Part shown: positions 30,581-40,949 of the stretch, piece after piece
Layout: every line of letters begins with the position of its first letter
Position numbering within the stretch: the first letter of the stretch is position 1
Assembly (NCBI GenBank): GCA_025361625.1
Contig: JANYKL010000145.1
Span: 31,399-95,398 of the forward strand
Length of the DNA: 64,000 nucleotides
Source: Acidobacteriaceae bacterium
GTDB lineage: Bacteria; Acidobacteriota; Terriglobia; Terriglobales; Acidobacteriaceae
Direction of reading: 5' to 3'
Position numbers and translations under genes: made by a program
Notes under the pieces: model-generated
Databases searched by the model: none
The model's input: only the letters and a program-made list of their open reading frames with translations
What the model was told of the DNA's origin: nothing

Positions 30581-30746
30581 GTCGAGTAGTCTACCGCGTC
30601 GGTCATCAAGCCCTATATTCAGATAGATTTCGCAAACATCCAACGCGTTAAAGAAGGGATACCCCAAAACGACCCCACCGCCATGTTGCCCTGGTACTGC
30701 CCTTAATTCTGCGTCGCTTCGTGCTGGTGCTAAACTCGAATTCCAA

Positions 30747-31943
30747 GTGGATCCCGTCTACATTCTCTCTGCGGTCCGCACTCCAATCGCCAAATTTGGA
30801 GGCTCTCTTGCTTCGCTCTCAGCCGTGGATATGGGCACGGCCGCCGCTGCAGCGGCAATCGAGCACGCATCGGTCGATCCCTGCCAGATAGAGGAGACGA
30901 TCTTCGGGAACGCCCGGCAGGCCGGAGGTGGGCCTAACCCTGCGCGCCAGATTTCAATTCGTAGCGGCGTCCCACAAGAAGTACCCGCGTACACGGTCAA
31001 CAAAGCCTGTGCCTCCGGGATTAAATCCATCGCGCTTGGCTTTAGCGAGATCGCGTCCGGCAATCTCGAATGCGTGCTCGCTGGTGGCACGGAGTCGATG
31101 TCGCGCCTTCCTTACTATCTCGAAGGCGCGCGTTGGGGATACCGCCTCGGCCATCAGGAACTTGTCGATGGCATGTATCGCGATGGATTCTTTTGTCCTA
31201 TGGCGCAGATGCTCATGGGCGAGACCGCCGAAGTTTTGGCGGAACAATACGCCGTCACTCGTGAGGAGCAGGATCAGTACGCCATGGAGTCGCAAACGCG
31301 TGCCGCAGCGGCGCAATCCGCCGGACACTTCGATACAGAAATTGTTCCGGTGACGATTCCGGGAAAAAAAGGAAGCACGATTTTTTCGCGGGACGAGCAT
31401 CTGTTTCTCGACGCAAGCCTGGAAAAACTGGGCAAGCTCGCTCCCGTGTTTGCAAAGGGTAAGGGAAAGAACGGCACTGTCACGGCGGGAAATTCTTCAG
31501 GTATTACAGACGGCGCCGCGGCTGTCGTGTTAGCCAGTGAGAAATTTGTGCGGAAACAGAATCTCAAGCCGATGGCGAAAATCATCGGAGTCACTTCCGC
31601 TGGCGTCGACCCTCGAGTCATGGGAATCGGTCCCGTTCCGGCGGTTCAAAAAATGCAGGAAAAACATGGTCTCAAGCTGCAAGAATTCGATCTCATCGAA
31701 TTGAACGAAGCTTTCGCCGCTCAGGTACTGGCTTGCGATCGTGACCTGCATTTCGATCGTGACAAGCTGAACGTCAATGGCGGCGCCATTGCGCTTGGCC
31801 ATCCGATCGGATGCACCGGCACGCGCATCGTCGTAACTCTTCTCCACGAGATGCGGCGACGCAGAGTGCGCCGCGGCCTCGCCACTCTTTGCGTCAGCGG
31901 AGGGATGGGGATGGCGCTGGCTCTCGAAAACGCCGACTGGTAA
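30747..31943 (+). CDS. acetyl-CoA C-acyltransferase (thiolase)
   Basis: 398 aa; [51 protein letters not shown]. Confidence 0.93.
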   Translation: MDPVYILSAVRTPIAKFGGSLASLSAVDMGTAAAAAAIEHASVDPCQIEETIFGNARQAGGGPNPARQISIRSGVPQEVPAYTVNKACASGIKSIALGFSEIASGNLECVLAGGTESMSRLPYYLEGARWGYRLGHQELVDGMYRDGFFCPMAQMLMGETAEVLAEQYAVTREEQDQYAMESQTRAAAAQSAGHFDTEIVPVTIPGKKGSTIFSRDEHLFLDASLEKLGKLAPVFAKGKGKNGTVTAGNSSGITDGAAAVVLASEKFVRKQNLKPMAKIIGVTSAGVDPRVMGIGPVPAVQKMQEKHGLKLQEFDLIELNEAFAAQVLACDRDLHFDRDKLNVNGGAIALGHPIGCTGTRIVVTLLHEMRRRRVRRGLATLCVSGGMGMALALENADW

Positions 31944-32041
31944 GCGCTTTCGTTGACAGGTGAGATACCTGCTTCTATTCCACTCCGGATTGCTGTGCTA
32001 TACTCCGCCCCGCTTCTTGTTTCATTCTGCGCACAATTTGT

Positions 32042-33178
32042 ATGAACAAAGCAAAGAATTCTTTTGAATCGCTGCGATACGCGCTGCGCGCCCTCCGCCG
32101 TGAATGTCTGCAATTCGGCTTCGACTACCCTCTCGACATAGACACCGAAGCGGGGCCGAAAAATTCCCTTCATTACTATCTCTACAGTGAAAAATTGTCC
32201 TGGAGCGTGATGAGTATGGATCCGGAGGGGGTACCTCGGGCGCGCAACCGGCTTTCTGGGCTGATTTACAAGCCGGCATACATCGCCTGGTGGGGACTGG
32301 TAAATCTCGGGCATTATCTGCGGCACAATGATGAGGCGAGCCGCGATTTATTCTTAAGGCAGGTCGATTGGCTGGAATCGCACGCTACGGTTCGCAATGA
32401 CGGGTCTGTCGTCTGGATGAACAATTACGATTGCTTGCAAGGCAAAACTCTCTTTCGCGCCCCCTGGGTTTCCGCTTACGATCAAGGCCTCGCAATCAGC
32501 GCGCTTGTTCGCGGATACCGAATGACGGGAAATCCGCGCCTATTGCAGTTGCTGCAGGGAGCGAGTCGAATTTTTGCTTTAGATGTAGATGAGGGAGGCG
32601 TGCGCGATTCCGTTCCCGCGGGTGCTCTCTATAGCGAGTTGCCCGGCCAATCGACCCCCGGAATTATGGATGGCTTTATGAGTTCGTTGCTCGGACTCTA
32701 CGACTTGTTTGTCGAGACCGGCGATCCCGCGGTCAAAGAGTTGTTTGACCAGGGTATTGCGGGACTGAAATCGATGCTGCCGTGTTGGGACTATCGCAAA
32801 AAATGGAGCTGGTATGGCTCGCACGCCTATTTGTGCCCGACGTCCTACCACTGGCTAAATCGGGTTCTGCTGGAAGTTCTCGCTAGACTGAGCGATGAGG
32901 CGACATTGGCGGAGTATGCCGAGGCTTGGCGGCCAGAGCGGCTTTCCTCCGCTTCGCGCGCTGAAATCTTTACCATGTTTCTTCTTACAAAGAATTTCTG
33001 CCGGGTGCGGAACAAGACTTGGGGATCAAATCTCGCCAAGGCCCGCGCTTCCTGTTCCGCACCTGTGAAGACCAAAGTTGAAAGTTCGCTGCCGCCGCAA
33101 GCTAATCCCGTATTAAATTCGGGCTCGAACCAGCTCATCGATTCACTGGACCTCGTCACCAGAACCGCCGCGCCCTAG
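32042..33178 (+). CDS. D-glucuronyl C5-epimerase-like family protein
   Basis: 378 aa; WVSAYDQGLAISALVRGYRMTG, PTPGIMDGFMSSLLGLYDLFVETGD-type alpha/alpha-barrel pattern, YLCPTSYHWLNRVLLEVLA. Confidence 0.72.
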   Translation: MNKAKNSFESLRYALRALRRECLQFGFDYPLDIDTEAGPKNSLHYYLYSEKLSWSVMSMDPEGVPRARNRLSGLIYKPAYIAWWGLVNLGHYLRHNDEASRDLFLRQVDWLESHATVRNDGSVVWMNNYDCLQGKTLFRAPWVSAYDQGLAISALVRGYRMTGNPRLLQLLQGASRIFALDVDEGGVRDSVPAGALYSELPGQSTPGIMDGFMSSLLGLYDLFVETGDPAVKELFDQGIAGLKSMLPCWDYRKKWSWYGSHAYLCPTSYHWLNRVLLEVLARLSDEATLAEYAEAWRPERLSSASRAEIFTMFLLTKNFCRVRNKTWGSNLAKARASCSAPVKTKVESSLPPQANPVLNSGSNQLIDSLDLVTRTAAP

Positions 33179-33234
33179 CGTGCATTGCTCTTCGCTCTCT
33201 TTCGCCGATATACTCACAACAGATTTCGGTACCT

Positions 33235-34014
33235 ATGCCTCTTTCCACCGTGATTGTCGATGATGAACAGCTTGCGCGTGACGAACTCGCTTATCTATTG
33301 AAGAACATCAGCGATGTCAATATCGTTGCACAGGGCAAGAACGGATTGGACGCCGTCAACCTGATCAAGGAGCACAATCCCGATCTGGTCTTTCTTGACG
33401 TACAAATGCCGGGCCTCGACGGTTTCGGAGTGATCAAGAAGCTGCTCGACCGCAAGGTTGAACTCCCGAAAATTATTTTCGCCAGCGCCTTCGATCAGTA
33501 TGCGGTCAGGGCATTCGAGGTAAACGCGATCGATTACATCCTGAAGCCGTTTGACAAGAAACGGATCGCTTTGGCTATCGAGAAAGCGCGGGCGAAGATC
33601 GAAGCAGGCGCAAGCCCGGAAGAAAAGTTCGATACATTAGTGCGAATGCTCGAGTCGCAAAAGCCGCAAACCGCAAAAATACTTATCAAAGCCGCGGGTA
33701 GGCTGCTGCTCACGGATCCGAAAGATATTTGTTACGCCACGATCGACGATGGGGTTATCACTGTTTCCACGACTGGCTCCGCGGGTCTAGAAGGTCAATC
33801 GAACTGCAGAACTCTTGAAGAGCTGTTTGACAGTCTCGATCCCGCTCTATTCTGGCGAGCCCACCGATCGTTCCTTGTCAATATCAATCACATCCGCGAG
33901 GTTGTGCCGTGGTTCAAAAGTTCCTACCAGTTGCGGATGGACGACAAGAAGCAAACTGAAATTCCAGTGAGCCGCGCACAAACCCGCCGTCTGCGCGAAC
34001 TGTTCAATCTGTAG
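33235..34014 (+). CDS. LytTR-family response regulator
   Basis: 259 aa; receiver VIVDDEQLARDELAYLL...LVFLDVQMPGLDGF...FDQYAVRAFEVNAIDYILKPF; LytTR FWRAHRSFLVNINHIREV. Confidence 0.93.
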   Translation: MPLSTVIVDDEQLARDELAYLLKNISDVNIVAQGKNGLDAVNLIKEHNPDLVFLDVQMPGLDGFGVIKKLLDRKVELPKIIFASAFDQYAVRAFEVNAIDYILKPFDKKRIALAIEKARAKIEAGASPEEKFDTLVRMLESQKPQTAKILIKAAGRLLLTDPKDICYATIDDGVITVSTTGSAGLEGQSNCRTLEELFDSLDPALFWRAHRSFLVNINHIREVVPWFKSSYQLRMDDKKQTEIPVSRAQTRRLRELFNL

Positions 34015-34112
34015 CGCTTTCTAGGGTCGGGTTTCTGCAAACTCACTCCGGAGTAACAAATACCATAACCAATCAATGGATCGGCGCGGAGTTACCCCCA
34101 CCGCCGGCGCGT

Positions 34113-34823
34113 TCAGTTTCTGATTGCCTGCAGGGCGATACGATTCGGAATCACCAGGGTCGCACCTTCAAGCCGGATCAGATCTTTGCGCTTCAAATCA
34201 CTGAACAGCCGGGTTACCGTTTCCCGCGACGACCCAATCATCTGTGCTATTTCTTCGTGAGTAAATTCGGTACGGACCCGCAACTCGCGATTCTTGGTTT
34301 CAGTGGAGACCCACGAAAGAAGAAGCCGGATAAGCTTTTCGGTCGAACTCCGTGCCAGCAACAATTCGTGCACATTCTCGAAACACGTCATAATCTCGCG
34401 ACCTAATATGGAAGCGCATGCCAGCGCGACCCCGCCATCATTGTGAAGCAGCCGCAGAAAACTCTCCCGCTCCACAAACTTAATTTGGCACAGTTCGATG
34501 GTAGTGACCATGACAGCGGAAGGCCCGCCGTTCACAACTGAAGATAATCCAAACAGTTCTCGATCTCCGCCGATTCGTAAGATTAGCGTCTTGCCGTCGC
34601 GAGCTTGCGCCGAGATTTTTGCGCGGCCGGAGCAGGCTATGTAAATGCCCCGCGCGTTCTGCCCCTCGGAAATTAAAGTAGCATTCGCGGGATAAAGCGT
34701 GAGATGTCCGGTGTTATTGAAAACAGACATTATCGGGGGTGAAAAATTGCAGAAATCATTGGCCTGTCTTAGCTTGCAGCTCAGACAGTCGTTAGGGATT
34801 GCGATTCGTCGTGACACGCCCAT
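34113..34823 (-). CDS. Crp/Fnr family transcriptional regulator with N-terminal Cys cluster
   Basis: Likely ATG at 34823; CLSCKLRQANDFC, cNMP-binding-like domain, HTH THEEIAQMIGSSRETVTRLFSDLKRKDLI. Confidence 0.9.
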   Translation of the reverse strand: MGVSRRIAIPNDCLSCKLRQANDFCNFSPPIMSVFNNTGHLTLYPANATLISEGQNARGIYIACSGRAKISAQARDGKTLILRIGGDRELFGLSSVVNGGPSAVMVTTIELCQIKFVERESFLRLLHNDGGVALACASILGREIMTCFENVHELLLARSSTEKLIRLLLSWVSTETKNRELRVRTEFTHEEIAQMIGSSRETVTRLFSDLKRKDLIRLEGATLVIPNRIALQAIRN

Positions 34824-34980
34824 AGGTCGATAGAACTGGTTCGGCTTGCCGATGATGATTTTGAACCGGGTGAAGCGGGTTCGTCGCAACATGCACTGCA
34901 CACCGATAACCAATCTTCGACCCCATGGATTCCCTATCTTCGTGGCGAGTAGCGGGCAGGATTCCAGAGCTGTTGGCGGA

Positions 34981-35028
34981 GTGCCGGATGAAGTGCCGGA
35001 TGCAGTGCCGGATGAAGTGCCGAACATT
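34981..35028. repeat. 12-bp tandem repeat (about 3.5 copies)
   Basis: GTGCCGGATGAA GTGCCGGATGCA GTGCCGGATGAA GTGCCGAACATT. Confidence 0.85.
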
Positions 35029-35066
35029 CGGCGGGGTGCCGCCCGTTCGGCAGCGGGCCCGCGGGC

Positions 35067-37121
35067 TTACCTCGACTCTGAGTAAATGTTTCGAGATATG
35101 CCAAGCCTTGCCATCTTGTATTGCAGAGTGGTGCGCTTGATTCCAAGCCGAGCGGCGGCCCCTTGGGGTCCGGAAATCGTCCCATGACTTTGTCGCAAGA
35201 TTTCTATAATGTGCTCTCTTTCCAGATCGACAAGGGTGCCGGCCGCTTTCGGCGAACTGTTCATCAGTTCTTCGCTCAATTCCGTCAGAGGTGCATTTAA
35301 CGTTGTGCCTTCGGAAAGAATCACCGAGCGCTCAATAAAATTTTCGAGTTCGCGAATATTTCCCGGCCACATCCAGCGCATGGTCGCGCTCAGTACCTCT
35401 TTTGGGATGACGTCGATGTGTTTGTGCATGCGGGCTGCGCATTTGTCGACGAAGTGCCGGATAAGCGCCGGAATATCCTCCCGCCGCTCGCGTAGCGACG
35501 GCAGATGTATTGGGAAAACATTCAGGCGATAAAACAGGTCGCTTCGAAATTCTCTCTCTTCGACGACCCGAGCGAGGTCCCGATTAGTGGCTGCGATAAC
35601 ACGAACGTCGACGCGAATCGTCTTGGTTCCTCCCAGCCGTTCGAATTCCTGGTCCTGCAGCACGCGCAGCAATTTTGGCTGCAGTTCAAGCGGGATATCC
35701 CCAATTTCATCGAGCAACAATGTGCCTTTGTCGGCCAGTTCCAAACGGCCAAGTTTCTGGCTGATGGCCCCGGTGAAGGCCCCTCTCTCATGACCAAAAA
35801 GTTCGCTCTCGAGTAATCCGGTGGGAATGGCGGCGCAGTTTAACTTAATAAAATTTCGATCTTTGCGCTGGCTCATGCTGTGAATGAGCCGCGCGACGCC
35901 TTCCTTTCCAGTGCCGGTTTCACCGGTGATCAGGACGGTTGAGTCTGTGTCGGCGACGACTGCCGCGTTATCCATAACACGCTTTAGAGCTTGGCTTGAA
36001 CCTACGATGTCTCCCGAGCGGTTGACACTGCGGATCTCATACTCGAGATAGTGTTTTTCTTGCGATAGACGATCTTTCAGCTCTTCAATTTCTTTGAATG
36101 CGTGAGCGTTCTGCACTGCGGTTGCGATCTGGTTTGCGACTTGTTGGAGATAACTTACTTCGGCGTGGCTGAAGGCGTTATTCGAGGTTCCGCTGATATC
36201 GAGCGCCCCCCACACCCGGCCGCTGGCAATGAGTGGCACGCTGCACAAGGAGCGCACCCCAGCTTCCAGCATGGCATTCGCGATCGGCAGTTGCGCTTGA
36301 CGCAGATCGTCAGCGCCGTAAAAAGTTACCTGTCGCGTGTTGATAGCTTTGGCCGATAATGAGTGGGCGGTGGGCAGTTTGGCCCCATGATTAATAAATG
36401 GCTCCCACTCCAGAACTTCTCCGTGCAGATAAACGTGGGCATCGCCCTTCTCAAGCAGCGACAAAACGGACCGTTCATAGCGAGCAATACTTCTAAGGCT
36501 CTGCAGAATGACGGGCAGCAGTTTTTCAAGTTCCAGGTTAGTGCTCAGTTGTTGGCTGATTGCCACCAGGCTCTGTTGCTCTTCAAAGGCTTTCCCTGCT
36601 TTTTCCTTCTCCAGATTGAGAGCGCTGAGCAAAGCGATTCGGGAGAGTAGTTCTATGTCCTCGAACCTAAGCGTCCCCGGAATATTTTTCCCGATCCCTA
36701 TGGCGCCAAAGTGGCGGGAGGCTGAACTCATGGGGATGGCCGTGTAGGAGCGTACCCCATGCGCGCGTAGAGTGGGCACGATCTCGGCAAAGCGCCCGTC
36801 GTCTTCGATATCATGAATGGCCAAAGGCGACTGATGGCGCCAGGACCAGCCACTGGTTGCCTGGTCGACAGGGATCGAATCAAACACTCCACTCTCGTTA
36901 TTTCTTTTCCAATATTGCGTCGCCATGTAATCGCCGCGAGGATCGCGCAAGGAGAGGTGGAGCAGGTCTCCGCCAGTCAGTTCCAATAGCGGCGGGGCCA
37001 CGTCCGTGAACACTTCGGGCAAGTTAGCTTCGCGACTCAGCCGGTCGGTCATCTCGAGGAGGAGCCGATACCTAGTGCGGTCGGAGGAGTAATGCTCCGA
37101 TTCACGTTCATCTTGGGACAT
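35067..37121 (-). CDS. sigma-54-dependent Fis-family activator with GAF domains (FhlA-like)
   Basis: 684 aa; two GAF-like regions, AAA+ VLITGETGTGKEGVARLIH, ESELFGHERGAFTGA, Fis-type HTH. Confidence 0.93.
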   Translation of the reverse strand: MSQDERESEHYSSDRTRYRLLLEMTDRLSREANLPEVFTDVAPPLLELTGGDLLHLSLRDPRGDYMATQYWKRNNESGVFDSIPVDQATSGWSWRHQSPLAIHDIEDDGRFAEIVPTLRAHGVRSYTAIPMSSASRHFGAIGIGKNIPGTLRFEDIELLSRIALLSALNLEKEKAGKAFEEQQSLVAISQQLSTNLELEKLLPVILQSLRSIARYERSVLSLLEKGDAHVYLHGEVLEWEPFINHGAKLPTAHSLSAKAINTRQVTFYGADDLRQAQLPIANAMLEAGVRSLCSVPLIASGRVWGALDISGTSNNAFSHAEVSYLQQVANQIATAVQNAHAFKEIEELKDRLSQEKHYLEYEIRSVNRSGDIVGSSQALKRVMDNAAVVADTDSTVLITGETGTGKEGVARLIHSMSQRKDRNFIKLNCAAIPTGLLESELFGHERGAFTGAISQKLGRLELADKGTLLLDEIGDIPLELQPKLLRVLQDQEFERLGGTKTIRVDVRVIAATNRDLARVVEEREFRSDLFYRLNVFPIHLPSLRERREDIPALIRHFVDKCAARMHKHIDVIPKEVLSATMRWMWPGNIRELENFIERSVILSEGTTLNAPLTELSEELMNSSPKAAGTLVDLEREHIIEILRQSHGTISGPQGAAARLGIKRTTLQYKMARLGISRNIYSESR

Positions 37122-37399
37122 AGAACCCCTTTCACGCGACTAACACATCATGTCCGATGGTAGCCAGACCGGGGGTTACGTGGCGTCCCGCGCCACGGTT
37201 GAGTCAATTCGGACGCAGTCACTGGTTCAGCTGTTGGGCGCTCCTAACTTCTGCGTCGCGGAAACTCCCCAACGTGCCAGCCGAGCATGCGTTTCAAGAA
37301 CTGTCAACGTCTGCTACCGCACGTTTGTACGCTTGCCTACAGTCATATGCAAGATCTTTCCAAAACGTTATCGGAATTAAAAAGGGTAGAATTCCCAAT

Positions 37400-37642
37400 A
37401 TGGCACGTGGTTGGGAGAGCAAGTCCATCGAGCAACAGCAGGAAGAGATGGAGGAGAAAACAAAGCCGCGAAATGCCCCTATTCCCCCCATCCAGCAAAA
37501 GCGAAATCGGGAGCGTGACGGGCTTCTCCTCTCCCGTGAACGCCTCCTACAGCAACTGCAAGCCTCATCGAACTCCAGGCACCGGCAAATGTTGGAGCTT
37601 TCAATTACCGAGATAGACAAGCAACTAGCTTCTTTTAAATAG
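37400..37642 (+). CDS. small hypothetical protein
   Basis: 80 aa from ATG 37400; charged helical MARGWESKSIEQQQEEMEEKTKP...LQASSNSRHRQMLELSITEIDKQLASFK. Confidence 0.55.
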   Translation: MARGWESKSIEQQQEEMEEKTKPRNAPIPPIQQKRNRERDGLLLSRERLLQQLQASSNSRHRQMLELSITEIDKQLASFK

Positions 37643-37746
37643 TTTAGGCGTTTGGATCCAATTCTAGGCGAGGCTCTCAGGGGCGAAGGGGCATAACGAA
37701 AACCGCTGCTGGATAGTTGTTCACCTAACGTATAATCAAATGGCAG

Positions 37747-37995
37747 ATGACAGCCTACGTCTACGTTTCCTTGAAGAAGAGCGTGCTTGATCCGCAAGGC
37801 AAAACGATCCATGGAGCTCTCTCCAAGATCGGCTACAAAGGATTGCATGACGTGCGACAGGGGAAATATTTTGAAATTACGTTAAACGGCGGCATCACTA
37901 AAGATGAAGCCAACATCGAAGTTGAGAGGATTGCGCGTGAGGTCCTAACCAATCCAGTCATTGAAGAGTATCGATTCTCCCTCGAAGACAACTAA
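37747..37995 (+). CDS. purS: phosphoribosylformylglycinamidine synthase subunit PurS
   Basis: 82 aa; YVSLKKSVLDPQGKTIHGALSKIGYKGLHDVRQGKYFEITLNG ... VLTNPVIEEYRF. Confidence 0.92.
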   Translation: MTAYVYVSLKKSVLDPQGKTIHGALSKIGYKGLHDVRQGKYFEITLNGGITKDEANIEVERIAREVLTNPVIEEYRFSLEDN

Positions 37996-38130
37996 ATCAC
38001 AGGCTGATCGCGCCTCTCGAGGCATGAGCAGCGTCACGGTAGTTAAAAAATCGGTTCCCCACCGGTGAGATCATCGCAACGAGGAAATCAGGAAGTCATC
38101 ACTGAAGTCATCACCAAGGAGCAATAATCC

Positions 38131-40005
38131 ATGTGCGGCATCGTGGGCTACGTAGGTAAAAAAGAGGTCGTTTCGGTCATCATTGAAGGTCTGCGCAAGC
38201 TGGAGTACCGCGGGTATGACTCTGCCGGAATTGCAGTCGCCGGAAATGGCTCCGGCCTGCAAGTGCGCCGCGCCGAAGGCAAGCTGCGAAATCTGGAAGA
38301 AGTCATCCGTCTGAAGCCGCTCGATGGGACTTACGGCATCGGCCATACGCGCTGGGCTACGCACGGCCGCCCCACGGAAGAGAACGCGCACCCGCATCGC
38401 GACTGCACTGGAAAGATTGTCGTCGTTCATAACGGGATTGTTGAGAATTACCTCTCGCTCAAGAAGAAGCTCATATCGGAAGGCCACAAGTTCACCACCG
38501 AGACAGACACGGAAATCATTGCGCACCTGATCGAGAAGCACCATTTTCACACGGGGAACGGGCATCGGCCGACGCTTGAAGAATCCGTGCGTAAGGCTGT
38601 CAAAGAACTTACCGGAGTGTTTGCTCTTGTCGTGATTTCGACCGACGAAGCGGGTAAGATCGTGGCCGCGCGCAATGGACCGCCGGTGGTGATTGGCATC
38701 GGCAAAGACGAATATTTTGTGGCGAGCGACGTACCCGCGCTGCTCGATCACACGCGCGATCTCTTCTTTCTTGCTGATGGCGACCTCGCGGTGCTCACCG
38801 CCCAAGGCGTAACAGTTACCGACTTCAATGGCACAGCCGTCGAGCGGAAACCGCAACGCATTACATGGGATCCGATCATGGCCGAGAAGGGCGGCTTTAA
38901 ACACTTCATGCTCAAGGAAATTTATGAGCAGCCGCGCACTGTCCGCGATACGACGCTCGGACGCGTCTCGCAGGATTCGGGCAGCATTTTCTTGGACGAG
39001 ATGCAGGTGAGCGAAGCGGACTTCAAGGCGCTGAAGAAAATCAATATTGCGGCTTGCGGAACAAGTTGGCACGCCGGGCTGGCAGGGAAGTTCATGATCG
39101 AGAACCTGGCTCGCGTTCCAGTCGAGGTCGATTACGCGAGCGAGTGGCGCTATCGTAATCCCATCATCGGCTCAGATTCGATGACACTCCTGATTTCGCA
39201 ATCCGGCGAAACCGCCGACACAATCGCGGCTCAGCGCGAAGCGAAATCAAAGGGTTCGAAGACTTTAGCAATCTGCAACGTCGTCGGATCGATGATCACT
39301 CGCGAGGCTGCCGGCACGATCTACACGCACGCCGGCCCGGAAATCGGGGTGGCATCGACCAAGGCTTTTACCGGCCAATTAACCGCGCTGTATCTGTTCT
39401 CGCTCTATCTTGCGCAAGTACGTGGTGCGATGACGCCCGAACAGGCGAAGGCCGCGGTGCAGCAACTTACCCTTATTCCCGGGAAGCTGGAACAAATCCT
39501 AACGCAAGATGAAGTTTGCGACGAGCTCGCGAAAACTTATATTCGCGCTCAGGACTTCCTGTTTCTCGGACGCGGCATTCACTATCCCATCGCTCTGGAA
39601 GGCGCGCTAAAACTCAAGGAAATTTCTTACATTCACGCCGAAGGCTATCCCGCCGGCGAGATGAAGCACGGGCCGAACGCGCTGATCGACGAGAATTTGC
39701 CGGTAGTCATTATCGCTACGCGCGACGAAAATAGCCCACAGTCGATGCTTCGCTACGAAAAGACAATGTCAAACCTGAAAGAAGTGAAGGCTCGATCCGG
39801 CATTGTCATCGCACTGGCGACAACGGGTGATAAGGAAATCACCGAAGAAGCGGACCATGTCATCTTCGTTCCATCGGCTCCAGAAGAATTGTCGGCTATT
39901 CTGGAAATTGTTCCGCTTCAAATGTTGGCATATCACATCGCAGTGCGACGCGGCTGCGATGTAGATCAGCCGCGCAATCTGGCAAAGTCGGTCACCGTCG
40001 AATAG
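38131..40005 (+). CDS. glmS: glutamine--fructose-6-phosphate aminotransferase (isomerizing)
   Basis: 624 aa; [13 protein letters not shown]-terminal Cys, [19 protein letters not shown]-terminal NLAKSVTVE. Confidence 0.97.
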   Translation: MCGIVGYVGKKEVVSVIIEGLRKLEYRGYDSAGIAVAGNGSGLQVRRAEGKLRNLEEVIRLKPLDGTYGIGHTRWATHGRPTEENAHPHRDCTGKIVVVHNGIVENYLSLKKKLISEGHKFTTETDTEIIAHLIEKHHFHTGNGHRPTLEESVRKAVKELTGVFALVVISTDEAGKIVAARNGPPVVIGIGKDEYFVASDVPALLDHTRDLFFLADGDLAVLTAQGVTVTDFNGTAVERKPQRITWDPIMAEKGGFKHFMLKEIYEQPRTVRDTTLGRVSQDSGSIFLDEMQVSEADFKALKKINIAACGTSWHAGLAGKFMIENLARVPVEVDYASEWRYRNPIIGSDSMTLLISQSGETADTIAAQREAKSKGSKTLAICNVVGSMITREAAGTIYTHAGPEIGVASTKAFTGQLTALYLFSLYLAQVRGAMTPEQAKAAVQQLTLIPGKLEQILTQDEVCDELAKTYIRAQDFLFLGRGIHYPIALEGALKLKEISYIHAEGYPAGEMKHGPNALIDENLPVVIIATRDENSPQSMLRYEKTMSNLKEVKARSGIVIALATTGDKEITEEADHVIFVPSAPEELSAILEIVPLQMLAYHIAVRRGCDVDQPRNLAKSVTVE

Positions 40006-40133
40006 CTTTACACCATAAAGACCTTTTGCCGTGCTCCGCGCCCGTTACACAGCGCTTTGCTTCGCGCCAGATGCAAGGGTTGTTAATGCAGCGAGCGCGT
40101 CCTGCGCCCGCGGATTATCATCTAATAAGTGTA

Positions 40134-40856
40134 ATGGCAAATTTCAAAACATTTGAGGCTCGAGTGGTCCGGTCAATTCCACTCAGCGATTTTACTAAGC
40201 ATCTTGAGCTTGAGGTCGAGGGAGTGAATCACTTCGGCTACGTTCCTGGACAATGGCTTTCGGTGAAAGCGGTCACGCCTGATGGCGAAGAAATGACGCG
40301 CGCATATTCGATCGCGTCTCCACCGACTGACAATGGTCACGTCGCGTTTTGTCTGAACCGAGTCGAAGAGGGGTTCATGTCAAACTACCTCTGCGGGCTC
40401 GAAGATGGCGCGACCATAAGCTTTCAGGGGCCATTCGGGGATTTCACCTTGCGCCCGCCATTGCGCGACACTTTGTTTATTGCCACAGGCACGGGAGTAG
40501 CTCCGTTTCGCTCCATGCTGCATTGGCTGCTTGCGAACAAAGAACGTCATCAGGATCACGAGTTTTGGCTGCTTTTTGGAGCGCGAACAGAAGAAGATCT
40601 TTACTACAAGAAGGAATTCCAAGAACTTGAGACCAAGCACCCGAACTTCCATTTCCTTCCGACCCTAAGTCGCGCCCCGGAAACATGGAAAGGTCTGCAC
40701 GGATACGTGCAAGAACATGTCGGCGAAATCGTGGGAATGCGAAGCGACATGCACGCCTACATCTGCGGCCTGGACAAGATGGTCAAAGCCAACCGAGACC
40801 TGCTGAAAACATTAGGGTGGGACCGCACGTCCATTCGTTACGAAAAATACGATTAA
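40134..40856 (+). CDS. FAD/NAD(P)-binding ferredoxin reductase-type oxidoreductase
   Basis: Likely ATG at 40134 in ORF 40026-40856; RAYSIASPPT, FIATGTGVAPFRSMLHWLL, YICGLDKMV. Confidence 0.88.
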   Translation: MANFKTFEARVVRSIPLSDFTKHLELEVEGVNHFGYVPGQWLSVKAVTPDGEEMTRAYSIASPPTDNGHVAFCLNRVEEGFMSNYLCGLEDGATISFQGPFGDFTLRPPLRDTLFIATGTGVAPFRSMLHWLLANKERHQDHEFWLLFGARTEEDLYYKKEFQELETKHPNFHFLPTLSRAPETWKGLHGYVQEHVGEIVGMRSDMHAYICGLDKMVKANRDLLKTLGWDRTSIRYEKYD

Positions 40857-40949
40857 CAATACGATCACCACAGGTTTGTATCAGGGTATCCTTCAGGCGT
40901 ACGACAAGCCCGGAAATTGAAAGTGGCTTCAGGCGCTGAGGAATTATGA

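Noticed and set aside
38000-38130. Possible glmS ribozyme upstream of glmS
   Set aside because: Conserved ribozyme core could not be recognised by eye; needs a covariance-model scan.
38071-39072. 333-aa minus-strand ORF antisense to glmS
   Set aside because: Fully covered by a certain glmS gene; translation has no recognisable family and reflects GC-rich antisense openness.
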